Shown: positions 32,624 to 43,127, counted from the first letter of the stretch. The stretch is 64,000 nucleotides of DNA from Didymella arachidicola (GCA_016630955.3 CM049992.1:2028204-2092203), one strand, 5' to 3'. Program-made: numbers and translations. Notes: generated from the letters alone by a model not told the origin.

Positions 32624-34488
32624 ACGTACATCACGGGCGAGCGGCGCACATGGGCGAGCGGCGCACTTTTGCCAAGACCCTACCAAAACACCAACCTCTA
32701 CTAATGCCTCCACAAAAACAACAGACAGACGCGTTAAAAGAAGCTCAGATACAGCTTGCAATCCAAGCTCTTAAACAAGACCCTAATCTCTCTGTTCGAC
32801 GCGCTGCAGCTATCTTCAGCGCCCCTGAAACAACACTACGCGCAAGACGCGCCGGACGACCTTCACGCATTGATACTATGGCCAACTCACGAAATCTAAC
32901 CAATACTAAGGAGGAGGTGATTGTTACGCATATACTTGAGCTCTCTAAGCAAGGACGGCCTCCCCGGCTTGCAGATGTGACTGATATCGCCAATTCTCTG
33001 CGGAAAGAGCGCGGTTTGGCCCCTGTTGGCTCAAACTGGGCCAGCACGTTCGTTTCGCGTCAGGAGGAGCTCAAAGTGGTCTTTAATCGCAAGTACGACT
33101 ACAAGAGAGCCCTCTGTGAGGATCCTGAGGTTATACAGGGTTGGTTTGACCTTGTAGCTAACACTAAAGCCAAGTATGGCATCCAGGACAACGACACGTA
33201 CAACTTCGACGAGACAGGCTTCATGATGAGCCAGATAAGCTCTGGAGCAGTCGTTACAGCTTTAGAGAACCGTGGACGGGCAAAAGCGGTCCAGCCAGGC
33301 AATCGCGAGTGGGTAACGGTCATCCAGGGCATTAATGCCACAGGGTGGGCAATCCCGCCCTACATCATCTTCAAAGCCCGCCGCCACCAGTCCAACTGGT
33401 ACAAAGATGATGACCTGCCCCAGGATTGGACTGTTGCTGTCTCTGAGAACGGCTAGACTACTAACGAGCTTGGTTTTAACTGGTTGAAGCACTTTAACAG
33501 GCATACAAAGGCGCGTACTGTTAGCAGCCACCGGTTGCTGATTATTGATGGTTATAGGAGCCATAACACTGCAGAATTCGCGCAATACTGCAAGGATCAG
33601 AAGATTATGATCCTATGCATGCCTCCGCACTCATCGCACCTCCTTCAGCCACTTGATGTGGCTTGTTTTGGCCCTCTAAAGAAGGCGTACGGGGATGAGG
33701 TCAATCAACTTATACATAACCAGATTAACTACATTACAAAGCAGGAGTTCCTCCTATGCTTTATAGCAGCTTATAACAAAGCTATAACCTCTAGCAACAT
33801 CTAGGGAGGGTTCCGAGGGGCCGGATTAGCTCCGTTTGACCTAGATCGCGTTATATCAACCCTGAATGTGAGGCTGCGCACCTCATCGCCATCACTCCCC
33901 CAAAACAGCCCGCTCTAGCAGTCGCAAACCCCAAGCAATACCCTAGAATTCGGGTCCTAATCAACGCTTGTGAAGAAGAGGATTTAGAGGCATATAGACA
34001 GCTTACCAACCTCTATGGTTGAAGCGTTTGAGAAGGTCTCAAAGGGGGCAGCAATTGTTGCGCACAAGCTGGCTTTGGCACAACGGGAGAACGCTGCGCT
34101 TCACGCAGCTCTAGCAGCTGCTACAGAACGTAGATCGCGCAAAAGAAGGCATATCCAGACAGAGGGAAGCCTCACGGTTAAAGAGGGCCAGCGGCGGACT
34201 ACTCTATTAGAGTTTAGCGCGCGTAGTGATGGAAAGAAGAGGAAGACGCAGGTGCGTGCTGAAGGAGGTGAACCATCCCAACGACGCTGTGGACGGTGCG
34301 GAGAGGGTGGGCACAACGCACGAACGTGCAATAATAGAGCAGAAGAGGTCCTTAAGTAATATTACAGCTTGTTTTGCCTTATGCAGGGCTAATTTGTAGT
34401 GTTCTGGGCCATAATGTAGGTGTTTTTGGTAGGGTCTTGGCAAAAGTGCGCCGCTCGCCTATGTACGCCGCTCGCCCGTAATGTACGT
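32624..34488 (+). mobile_element. pogo/Fot1-type DNA transposon, copy 1 (RIP-damaged)
   Basis: 1865 bp element flanked by TA duplications (32622-32623 and 34489-34490). Terminal inverted repeats of about 70 bp start ACGTACATCACGGGCGAGCG and contain a duplicated GGGCGAGCGGCGCAC block. The inner end CACTTTTGCCAAGACC is shared with the two neighbouring elements. Encodes a broken transposase. Confidence 0.9.
32704..34359 (+). pseudogene. pogo/Fot1 transposase, five premature stops
   Basis: Same frame and length as the intact neighbours (ATG 32704, end TAA 34357-34359). In-frame stops at 33454 (TAG), 33802 (TAG), 33916 (TAG), 33958 (TAA) and 33985 (TAG) stand where copy 3 has TGG, CAA or CAG, TGG, CAA and CAG. 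Each is one C-to-T or G-to-A change, as RIP would make. No frameshift. N-terminal HTH (LSVRRAAAIFSAPETTLRAR), Tc5-type HTH, DDE core (YNFDETGF) and a C-terminal zinc knuckle (CGRCGEGGHNARTC) are all still readable. Confidence 0.9.
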
Positions 34489-34810
34489 TATTTATAGTAA
34501 GGTAGGCTATATATAGAAGTATAGAAGAACTTACTTTCTAGAACATCTCTACTATATTACTAATTAAAATAGGCTAGGTAATTATACTAGTAAGTAGAAT
34601 AATTAGAGACTAACTTCTAACCTAAGAAAACTAGAAGCTTATAGTAAAAGCTCTAAGTAAAGATACTATTAGAACTCTAGAATACTAGATTAACTATACT
34701 ATATAAAAAGTACTAAGCTCTTTTTAAATTCTAGATAGTACTAAACTATTAAAGTTATACTTTAAGTAAAGCTTATAAGTACTAATTCTATTAGTTTTTA
34801 AAGATAAGTA
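34489..34810. repeat. AT-rich degraded DNA between transposons
   Basis: Strongly AT-rich, dominated by TA, CTA and TAG steps with few CA/TG dinucleotides, as expected for RIP-mutated repeats. No coding frame. Confidence 0.6.
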
Positions 34811-36675
34811 ACGTACCTCACGGGTAAGTGGGCCACCCTGTCTAGTGGGCCACTTTTGCCAAGACCACACCAAAACTCTCTCCCTACACTAATGCCTCAA
34901 CAACAAGGTCAATCAGACGCGTTAAAAGAAGCTCGGATACAGCTTGCACTTCAAGCTATCAAACAGGATGCGAATCTCTCCCTGCGACGCGTTGCAGCTA
35001 TCTTCAACGTGCCCCGAACTACACTAGCCCAACGACGCGCTGGACAGCCCTCAAGAGTTGATTCTATGCCTAGCCGACGGTATCTGGATGAGCACGCAGA
35101 GGAGGCAATTGTTGATCACGTTCTTTACCTTATACAGCGAGGAGAACCCCCTCGCTTGTCAGATGTGGCTGATATGGCCAATTTGCTGCGACAAGAGCGT
35201 GGAATGGCCCCTGTTGGCCGAAATTGGCCCAGTACGTTTGTAAAGCGTCAACCAAGGCTAAAAGTAAAGTTTAGTCGCAAGTATGACTACAAGAGAGCCC
35301 TCTGCGAGGATCCTGAGATAATACAGGGCTGGTTCAGCCTAGTAGCTAATGTCAAAGCTAAGTACGGCATTGTGGACGAAGACACGTACAACTTTGACGA
35401 GACTGGCTTTGCAATGGGTCAGATTACCCCTGGAGCAGTGGTTGCAGACGTAGAGAACCGAGGACGAGCAAAGCAGATACAGCCAGGCAATAAGGAGTGG
35501 GCTACGTTAATCTTAGGCGTAAATGCTGCAGGGTGGGCTATTCCACCCTTTATTATCCTTAAAGCCAAAACCCACACCACCAACTGGTCTAAGGACAAAG
35601 ATCTGCCCCAGGACTGGGTAATTAGGGTCTCTGAGAACGGCTGGACCAACAACGAGCTTGGTCTTGACTGGTTGAAGCACTTTAACAGGCATACTAAGGA
35701 GCGTACCTATGGGACCCACCGTTTGCTACTTATAGACGGCCATGAGAGCCACCAGGCCGCAGCATTCACCCAATACTGCAAAGAGAACAAGATTGTAACT
35801 CTTACAATGCCTGCGCACTCATCGCACCTCTTGCAGCCGCTTGATGTGGGTTGTTTTGCCCCTTTGAAGCGGGAGTACGGGCATCAGGTCAACAAGCTCT
35901 CGCGCAACCGGATCAACCACATAGACAAGCAGTCGTTCCTAGTATGCTTAAGAGCAGCATATAACGCGACTATCACCCCTAGCAACATCCAGGGAGGGTT
36001 CCGAGGCGCTGGATTGGTCCCCTTTGACCCAGAACGGGTCATATCAACCCTCAATGTGAGGCTGCGGACTCCATCACCCCAACTACCTACCAACAACGAG
36101 CCCTGGCAGTCCCAAACCCCCAAAAACCTGCTTGAATTTCAGTCGCAATCAACTCTAATTCGAGACAAGTATAAGAGGCAGCAGGGCAGCTCACCAAATT
36201 CAGTGTATAGCGCGCTAGAGCACTATGCAAAGGGGGGAGCAAAGGTAGCGCACCAGCTTGCGTTGATGAGAAAGGAACGTGATGAGCTTCGAGAGGCTCT
36301 AGCAGCTGCAACAGAGCGCAAATCACATAAAAGGAAGCGAATTCAAACAGGAGGGAGCATAACAGTTGAAGAGGCACAGCGTTCAACTGCTCTAAAGGAG
36401 TTTGGCGTGCGTGGTGATGGTAAGAAGCCAAAGAAGAGGATGCGCGCTGAAGGAGGTGAACTATCCCAACGACGGTGTGGAACGTGCGGAGAGACAGGGC
36501 ACAACGCGCGAACGTGTAAATAACACTTATCTACTATAGACCTTGCCAGGACGTCTTCCTCAGAACCCCCATACGCGAGGTACTGTTACTATACTACAAT
36601 TTAATGTGAAGTTTGGTGTGGTCTTGGCAAAAGTGGCCCACTAGACAGGGTGGCCCACTTACCCGTGAGGTACGT
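34811..36675 (+). mobile_element. pogo/Fot1-type DNA transposon, copy 2 (intact)
   Basis: 1865 bp, TA duplications at 34809-34810 and 36676-36677. Terminal inverted repeats start ACGTACCTCACGGGTAAGTG and hold a duplicated GTGGGCCAC block; the inner part CACTTTTGCCAAGACCACAC is common to copy 3. One intact transposase gene inside. Confidence 0.9.
34892..36523 (+). CDS. pogo/Fot1 transposase, intact (543 aa)
   Basis: Start ATG 34892 (MPQQQGQSDALKEARIQLAL); the longer frame begins at a non-ATG codon inside the terminal repeat. Order: psq/HTH-like DNA-binding helix set (residues ~10-55, LSLRRVAAIFNVPRTTLAQR), Tc5/CENP-B-type HTH (~60-135), DDE_1 catalytic core with D169 (YNFDETGF), D282 (LLLIDGHESH) and D318 (LLQPLDVGCF), so a DD35D arrangement, then a basic region and a C-terminal CCHC zinc knuckle (CGTCGETGHNARTC). 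Cuts and pastes the element at TA sites. No damage seen, so it may be active. Confidence 0.93.
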   Translation: MPQQQGQSDALKEARIQLALQAIKQDANLSLRRVAAIFNVPRTTLAQRRAGQPSRVDSMPSRRYLDEHAEEAIVDHVLYLIQRGEPPRLSDVADMANLLRQERGMAPVGRNWPSTFVKRQPRLKVKFSRKYDYKRALCEDPEIIQGWFSLVANVKAKYGIVDEDTYNFDETGFAMGQITPGAVVADVENRGRAKQIQPGNKEWATLILGVNAAGWAIPPFIILKAKTHTTNWSKDKDLPQDWVIRVSENGWTNNELGLDWLKHFNRHTKERTYGTHRLLLIDGHESHQAAAFTQYCKENKIVTLTMPAHSSHLLQPLDVGCFAPLKREYGHQVNKLSRNRINHIDKQSFLVCLRAAYNATITPSNIQGGFRGAGLVPFDPERVISTLNVRLRTPSPQLPTNNEPWQSQTPKNLLEFQSQSTLIRDKYKRQQGSSPNSVYSALEHYAKGGAKVAHQLALMRKERDELREALAAATERKSHKRKRIQTGGSITVEEAQRSTALKEFGVRGDGKKPKKRMRAEGGELSQRRCGTCGETGHNARTCK

Positions 36676-36677
36676 TA

Positions 36678-37062
36678 TTCTAGTAGAGGTTCTAGTTCTA
36701 AATTTTAAGTAAATTAATTAAGAAATAAACTATCTAGAGTAATAAGAGGCTAAAGTAGATAAAGCTAAGTCTACTACTCTTTAGGCTATTCTAGCTACGT
36801 GTGTAAAGAAAGATTATATTTAAAAATAAAGGAAAATATTATAGTATTATAAGTAATAGTAGGTAGATAAGGCTAGTTAATATATTAAGAATATTAAAGC
36901 TCTTAAAGCTATTAAGGGTATTAACTAGAAGGTTACTTAACTAGAGGTAGGTCTTATACCTAGTTCTCTAGCCCTTAACTAGAGTGCTTTTATACTATCT
37001 ATATTAGAGAGTAATCTAGGCTTCCTTACTAATAGAGCTAAGGTTACTAGTAGTTTATAAGG
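36678..37062. repeat. AT-rich degraded DNA between transposons
   Basis: Same TA-rich, stop-rich composition as 34489-34810. No gene. Confidence 0.6.
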
Positions 37063-37064
37063 TA

Positions 37065-38928
37065 ACGTACATGTACAACGAGCGGACCGGTCAACGAGCG
37101 GGCCACTTTTGCCAAGACCACACCAAAACTCCCTCCCTACACTAATGCCTCCACAACAAGTACAGTTTAACGCGTCAAACGAGCGTCAGATACAGCTTGC
37201 GCTCCAAGCTCTCAAACAAGACGCGAATCTCTCAGAGCGACGCGCTGCAGCTATCTACAGCGTCTCTCGAACTACACTACACCAACGACGCGCTGGACGA
37301 CCTTCACGCGTTAATATTATGGCCAACTTACGGAATCTAACCAGCGCTGAGGAGCAGGTGATTGTTATGCGCATACTTGAGCTGGTTACGCGAGGAGAGT
37401 CCCCCCGGCTTGAATTTGTGGCTGATATGGCCAATTCTCTGCTGAAAGAGCGCAGTTTGGCCCCTGTTGGCCCAAGGTGGGCCAGCAGGTTTGTTTCGCG
37501 TCAGGAGGAGCTCAAAACAGTTTTTAATCGCAAGTATGACTACAAGCGAGCCCTCTGCGAGGACCCTGAGGTTATACAGGGCTGGTTCAACCTTGTAGCT
37601 ACTACCAAAGTCAAGTATGGCATCCAGGACAACGACACGTACAACTTTGACGAGACAGGCTTCATGATGGGCCAGATATCCACCGGAGTTGTTGTAACAG
37701 ATGCAGAGAAACTAGGACGAGCAAAGCAGGTCCAGCCAGGCAACCGGGAGTGGGTAACAGTCATTGAGGGCATTAATGCCACAGGATGGGCTATTCCACC
37801 CTACATCATCTTCAAAGCCCGCCAACACCAGTCCAGCTGGTACAAGGACAACAACCTGCCCCAAGATTGGAGTATTGCCATCTCTGAGAACGGCTGGACT
37901 ACCAATGAGCTTGGTTTTGACTGGTTGAAGCACTTTGACAGGTATACAAAGGCGCGCACTGTTGGCAGCCACCGGTTGCTGATTATTGACGGTCATGGGA
38001 GCCACAACACTCCAGAATTCACGCAATACTGCAAGGATCAGAAGATTGTGATCCTATGCATGCCTCCGCACTCATCGCACCTCCTTCAGCCACTTGATGT
38101 GGGTTGTTTTGGCCCTCTGAAGAAGGCGTACGGGGTTGAGGTTAATGAGCTTATGCGCAACCGGATCAACCACATTACAAAGCAGGAGTTCCTCCCATGC
38201 TTTGTAGCGGCTCACAAGAAAGCTATTACCCCTAGCAACATTCAAGGAGGGTTCCGAGGGGCCGGATTGGCTCCCTTTGCCCCAGATCGCGTCATATTGG
38301 CCCTGGATGTGAAGCTGCGCACCCCATCGCCACCACTCCCCCAAAACAGCCCGCTCTGGCAGTCGCAAACCCCAAGCAATACCCTGGAATTTGGGTCGCA
38401 ATCAACGCTTGTGAAGAAGAGGATTCAGACGCATGTTAATAGCTCACCAACCTCTATAGTTGAAGCGTTTGAGAAGGTCTCAAAGGGGGCAGCAATTATT
38501 GCGCACAAGCTGGTTTTGGCACAACAGGAGATTACTGAGCTTCGAGCGGCTAATAAGGCCGCCACGCGACGTAAATCGCACAAAAGAAAGCGTATTCAAG
38601 CTAAGGGAAGCCTTGCGGTTGAAGAGGGCCAGCGGATAGCTGCTCTACAGGAGTTTAGCGCGCGTAGTGATGGTAAGAAGGCAAAGAAGCAGGTTCGGGC
38701 TGAAGGAGGTGAACCATCCCAACGACGCTGTGGACGGTGCGGAGAGAGTGGGCACAACGCGCGAACGTGCAAGAATGCTGTAGAAGAGGTCTCTTAGTAA
38801 TATTACAGCTTGTTTTGCCTTATGCAGCGCCAGTTTGTAGTGTTTTGGGCCATAATAGGGGGAGTTTTGGTGTGGTCTTGGCAAAAGTGGCCCGCTCGTT
38901 GACCGGTCCGCTCGTTGTACATGTACGT
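37065..38928 (+). mobile_element. pogo/Fot1-type DNA transposon, copy 3 (intact)
   Basis: 1864 bp, TA duplications at 37063-37064 and 38929-38930. Terminal inverted repeats start ACGTACATGTACAACGAGCG and hold a duplicated CAACGAGCGG block. The coding sequence is closer to copy 1 than to copy 2, while the ends differ from both. Confidence 0.9.
37145..38797 (+). CDS. pogo/Fot1 transposase, intact (550 aa)
   Basis: Start ATG 37145 (MPPQQVQFNASNERQ). Same layout as copy 2: N-terminal HTH (LSERRAAAIYSVSRTTLHQR), second HTH, catalytic motifs YNFDETGFMMGQI, LLIIDGHGSHNTPEF and LLQPLDVGCFGPLKKAYG, a basic helical region and zinc knuckle CGRCGESGHNARTC. No stop or frameshift. Compared with damaged copy 1 it shows the ancestral codons at all five stop sites. 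Confidence 0.93.
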   Translation: MPPQQVQFNASNERQIQLALQALKQDANLSERRAAAIYSVSRTTLHQRRAGRPSRVNIMANLRNLTSAEEQVIVMRILELVTRGESPRLEFVADMANSLLKERSLAPVGPRWASRFVSRQEELKTVFNRKYDYKRALCEDPEVIQGWFNLVATTKVKYGIQDNDTYNFDETGFMMGQISTGVVVTDAEKLGRAKQVQPGNREWVTVIEGINATGWAIPPYIIFKARQHQSSWYKDNNLPQDWSIAISENGWTTNELGFDWLKHFDRYTKARTVGSHRLLIIDGHGSHNTPEFTQYCKDQKIVILCMPPHSSHLLQPLDVGCFGPLKKAYGVEVNELMRNRINHITKQEFLPCFVAAHKKAITPSNIQGGFRGAGLAPFAPDRVILALDVKLRTPSPPLPQNSPLWQSQTPSNTLEFGSQSTLVKKRIQTHVNSSPTSIVEAFEKVSKGAAIIAHKLVLAQQEITELRAANKAATRRKSHKRKRIQAKGSLAVEEGQRIAALQEFSARSDGKKAKKQVRAEGGEPSQRRCGRCGESGHNARTCKNAVEEVS

Positions 38929-38932
38929 TAAG

Positions 38933-39464
38933 TGTTACGAACATGAGTTGGTACTCGGGGGACGTACAGTTATGTATGATGGAAGGAATTACAAGGCGGC
39001 ACGGCGACCTCGCTGAAGGCCCAACCCCACCAGAACGACACGGGATCACACTAGTACTATTGCGGCATAGCGTCCCATTGGGACAGGTAATAACCGAACA
39101 CGGGACTTTGGGACAACGGACCAATGAGAGCCACTCCTTGTCTCAGAGGTCCTACAGTCTCACGAGACTTAGTCCTATAGGACTATGAGACTCTATGAGA
39201 CTTTTATGTATATAGCAGACAGGAACACAACCCTTAAGGTTCGTGTTCAACCTAAGTTATCAAGTTTGTCTTTGGATCTCAAACCTAACCTTCGAGCTAG
39301 ACAGTCTACTCTGTACTACTCATCGTTACCCTGCTCTCAAGACTGACAGATCGTATCTGTACACCTTATTGCAACCAACCCCTTCGGCTTCCTGTCACCG
39401 TACTCATCCCCGAGAACCAATAGAATTAGTGCTTACGAGCTTTGCTTAAAGTACGACTTCAACA
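38933..39464. mobile_element. Candidate solo LTR (532 bp)
   Basis: Begins TGTTACGA and ends TTCAACA, giving TGTT...AACA terminal inverted repeats typical of LTRs. Flanking five bases are TTAAG and GTAAG, an imperfect target duplication. A TATA-like TTTATGTATATAG at about 39202 sits where an LTR promoter would be. No primer binding site or internal retrotransposon genes follow; the next 150 bases are AT-rich and degraded. Confidence 0.5.
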
Positions 39465-40050
39465 GTAAGTAACTTATAGCTCTTATAGCTATTAAGTATT
39501 AGTAGTATATAGCTACCTACCCTTTAGCCCTTAATCTACTTAATAAAGTGCCTTAACTAGGCTACTCTAATATTATTTATAGTCTAGCTATTACTACTAA
39601 CCCTAATACGCTATCAGGGCTTTAAATTAGGGTAGTGAAGGTTGCTTGAGGCGCAGGTGCAGGCGCTTGCATCTCGCTTGCAACCAGTACTTCAGCTGGC
39701 CATTACCTAGACGTCAGAGGTTTCTTCGGATCCGACCGATCACTCACTCTGCGGCAGTCTAAAGTCGATAACAGCCTGCCACAGCGTTCCTAGAGTACTT
39801 TATTGGGCTCTCACAGCCTTGCGATACAGTATGGGTTGGACAGTCGAGGGGCACTGGGGGTGTGTGCACGCCCGTCTCTACAAGCTTTGCTGAGTCGACC
39901 TCGTCAGCAAACAAACCCGTGGAACACGCTGGAAGTTCAGCGAAGGAACGAGGAAGAACGTTGTTTGTGTTCGCGCAGCGCCTCTACGATGCAAGATACA
40001 GTGTCGCTCGTAACGTACTCTGATCGTTACGCAGGTCGACCCGCTACAGC
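39465..40050. other. Degraded repeat and upstream region of the DD34E transposase
   Basis: 39465-39620 is AT-rich and RIP-like; 39640-40050 has normal composition and leads into the transposase. Terminal inverted repeats for the following element were not found. Confidence 0.35.
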
Positions 40051-41028
40051 ATGGCCCCACACCTCGCTGCGTCGCAACACGACCAGATCCGCGACATGAT
40101 CGTCGACGGGACGCTCACAGCCGCTCAGATGGCCACCGCGGCTGGCTGCAGCGAGCGCTCTGTGAAGGCAATACGGTCCAACATCCGCCACTTCAACTCT
40201 ACAAAGGCCCCTGCGAACGGCGGCGGGAGACGACGATCGATCACGCCGCCCATGCTAGACGCGCTGTGTGAACACCTGCTCGAGAAGCCAGGCCTGTACC
40301 AAGAGGAGATGGTGCTCTTCCTGATGGATGAGTTTGGAATTCGCGTTTCTCCACATAGCATCGGCAGAACGCTGAAAGCGGCAGGATGGTCAAAGAAGGT
40401 GGCCCGGCAGATTGCGAGGGAGCAGAACGCAGAGCTGCGAGACTTTTACCTCTACAACCTGACACAGTTTCGATCGTACCACCTCGTGTTCATCGATGAA
40501 TCTGCGTGTGACAAGCGTATTGAGTTCAGACGCACCGGCTGGTCTCCTCTCGGCGTAGCACCTGTACAAGTGGCCAAGTTCCACCGCGACCGGCGATATC
40601 AGATCCTGCCAGCCTACACTCGGGACGGCGTCCTGCTCTCACGAGTGTACCAGGGCTCGACAGACAGTGACGTTTTCGAAGACTACATAGAGCAGCTGCT
40701 CCCCCACTGCGGTAGGTGGCCAGAATCGAAGTCTGTGCTCGTAATGGACAATGCATCGTTCCACCACACGGAGCGGCTCGAGCAGATGTGCTACGATGCT
40801 GGCGTTAAGCTGATATACCTGCCACCCTACTCACCTGACCTGAACCCGATCGAAGAGTTCTTCGCGGAGCTGAAAGCATTTATCAAGAAGAATTGGCGTG
40901 CCTTTGAAGAGGCGCCGGAGCAGGGGCTTGTTAGTTTCCTAGAATGGTGCGTAGATATGGTGGGTGGTAAGCAGGACAGCGCCAGAGGCCACTTCAGGCA
41001 CGCCGGAATCACAGTGGAGGACTTCTGA
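40051..41028 (+). CDS. IS630/Tc1-mariner-type transposase, DD34E (325 aa), intact
   Basis: ATG 40051 to TGA. N-terminal homeodomain-like HTH (ITAAQ-type: LTAAQMATAAGCSERSVKAI) and a second helix set (LYQEEMVLFLMDEFGIRVSP), then a DDE_3 catalytic domain with D149 (VFIDESACD), D233 (VLVMDNASFHH) and E268 (PYSPDLNPIEEFF), 34 residues apart. A cut-and-paste transposase inserting at TA in its family. Undamaged, with codon use more GC-rich than the pogo copies. No clear inverted repeats around it, so it may be a stranded or domesticated copy. Confidence 0.9.
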   Translation: MAPHLAASQHDQIRDMIVDGTLTAAQMATAAGCSERSVKAIRSNIRHFNSTKAPANGGGRRRSITPPMLDALCEHLLEKPGLYQEEMVLFLMDEFGIRVSPHSIGRTLKAAGWSKKVARQIAREQNAELRDFYLYNLTQFRSYHLVFIDESACDKRIEFRRTGWSPLGVAPVQVAKFHRDRRYQILPAYTRDGVLLSRVYQGSTDSDVFEDYIEQLLPHCGRWPESKSVLVMDNASFHHTERLEQMCYDAGVKLIYLPPYSPDLNPIEEFFAELKAFIKKNWRAFEEAPEQGLVSFLEWCVDMVGGKQDSARGHFRHAGITVEDF

Positions 41029-41057
41029 GCTTGCATGTTTTCCTCTTTTCAGATTCA

Positions 41058-42602
41058 TCAATAGCAAAAACTGTGTGGAGTTCCGATGCAACAAGCGAAA
41101 CAACACCCTATCGTGATCCTCCCAGTGGCTGCCATCTGCTGCTCGACCCAGAACGGGATATCGCGTACAAAGCGCCGAGCCACGCCTAGCTTTATGCCTC
41201 GTGAGATGAAGAAGTCAGGGTCTTGGTCATCGTAGAGCTGTTGCAGGTCGAGCCCGTACTCCAGAGCCATGTCACACATGTTGCGGATGTCGTTCTTCTG
41301 GTCTTCCCTCATTACTCACGACTGCTGCCAGTTGCTGTACTCCTCTACCGCGGCGTCCAAGAAACCAGGCACATCAAGACGAGGCTTGGCCTGCACTTCG
41401 GCTGTCGTTGGTGTCGAGTGTGAGGGCCCAGGAAGCACGTTTGTGATGTGGATGGGAGCTTGGCCTGCCGAGGCATTGTGACCGGTCTTTCGGTGTCTCT
41501 CTAACTGCTGTTATTCTTCTGCATAGAGTTGCTGACGAGACGTCCTCTGGCACGTCATCATGCGACTGCAACTGACCCCCCTGCTGCACATGCCTTGTCA
41601 AGGCCTTCAGCTGGTGCGTCCTGAGCTTGTAATGCTTCTTCCCGAACGGATCCCGCCAGCAGTGAGGTCCCAGATTGCAAGGCGGGCCTGGGCATCGCAT
41701 CAGGTTGTATACGTCCTGCCAAATGGACGGCTGACTAAATGTCCCTTCCTCGGCATCGACCTGCGAGTCTCTTTCAGCGAGCATCTGCAGCGTGGCAGAC
41801 GGATATCCTCGCCTCCCCCCTCTCTTCGATACCACCGGCGCTGGCTGTCCCAACTCTACGTAGTTGAACGTCACGTCCACTCTCAGCTTCTTACCTGCGC
41901 GAAACGACTCACTCCACTGCGAGAGCTGCCTCTCCACTAAGAACCAGTCAACGTCCATCTCATCGAAGCGCTTGGTCAAGTCACGCTTGGAGCGCTCGGT
42001 CACTGACACGACAACGTTAGTGTCTTCGCAGGCCACACGCTTGCTTGGCGGCAGCTTCTTCTGCAGCAGCCTCTCGAGTTTGTCGCGTAGAAATAGAGAC
42101 CAGTAAAATCTGGGCGCCAGCACGAGGTCCGGCTCTGTGTCCCTGGAGAGGACCTTGTTGTTCAGCGTGACCTTCCACTCGATTGAGTAGTGGAGGCAGG
42201 TCGGTGGCTCCTCATCGTAAGTTTCGTTCTCATTCCACTCATCCAACTCTAGCAGCTCAAGCTTCCCTGAATGCGGCCTTACATACTCAGCATCCAAGCT
42301 ACGGTTGTCCCTGCGTCGATCGTCCACGATCGGCTCCTGGTCCACTGCGGTCGGGCACGGTGAGTGGAGAGCGAACGGCTCGCGCCGAGAGACTACAGCT
42401 GGGTACCAGGGATCTGGGATGCGATAGCCGCGCCTGAAAAGGGGGATCGGTCAAGTGGGGACGAAGCCGGGTCAATCGACGGACGCGGGCTTGCGGTGGC
42501 GGCCTGAGTGGGCAGGTCCGGCGAACGGCCGTAGGGCTGCTGAGACCCTGAAGCGGCTAAATGAGACCCACGCCTGGATCTGGCAGCGCGTCGGACAGGC
42601 AT
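41058..42602 (-). pseudogene. Decayed conserved fungal hypothetical gene
   Basis: On the minus strand, reading from a possible ATG at 42602, protein-like sequence continues across three frames: SSPLDRSPF, then after a one-base shift near 42435 FRRGYRIPDPWYPAVVSRRE and a long segment (including MRCPGPPCNLGPHCWRDPFG, KKHYKLRTHQLKALTRHV, LQSHDDVPEDV), then after a shift near 41540 RQQLYAEE, a TAA at 41511-41513, further sequence, a TGA at 41316-41318, and finally NDIRNMCDMALEYGLDLQQL to 41058. I recognise the pattern as a protein widespread in fungi with no known role, often near repeats. Convergent with the DD34E transposase. Confidence 0.7.
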
Positions 42603-43127
42603 CGTCGGAGGGCTGTCGCACTGCACGAGGCCGACCACTGGCACGCACTGCCGTGACGTGTCGTGAGTTCCTCAACAGGAAGGCAGCTGGCCGGGTAAGC
42701 GCCGTGCGAGTGCGTGCAAGCTGAAAGGCCGACGGCCAATGACAGCCAGCAAGGCCCTCGTCACCTCTGCTGCCAGCATGCTACCGCTGCCATGTGTCTG
42801 AGCTTTGCGACTTGTCTCATGCCCACTGCGCTGGACACGGCGTACACCACGTCGCCTACTTCAGTTCCTCACTGAGTCTAGCATGATGCGACGATGGAAT
42901 CTCCAGTGCCGACCCTCTTTGATGACAAAGTGTCAGGCAGCCGGCGTCGTTTAGAAAGAGCCGTTGCAGTGGGGCAGTGCAGCTGAGAGTGCAGCCAGCC
43001 TGCAGGGCACCCCGTGACTGCAGGCGCGCAGCCTTAGGCAAGCACAGAGCGTCCCTCTTATGAACACTCTTACAAGTCAAACACTGTACCTAGTCACATT
43101 TGTTGCTTCCGCGACTTTTCACACACG
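42603..43127. other. Intergenic, nothing recognised
   Basis: About 525 bases upstream of the NLR-like gene, probably including its promoter. No gene seen. Confidence 0.35.
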
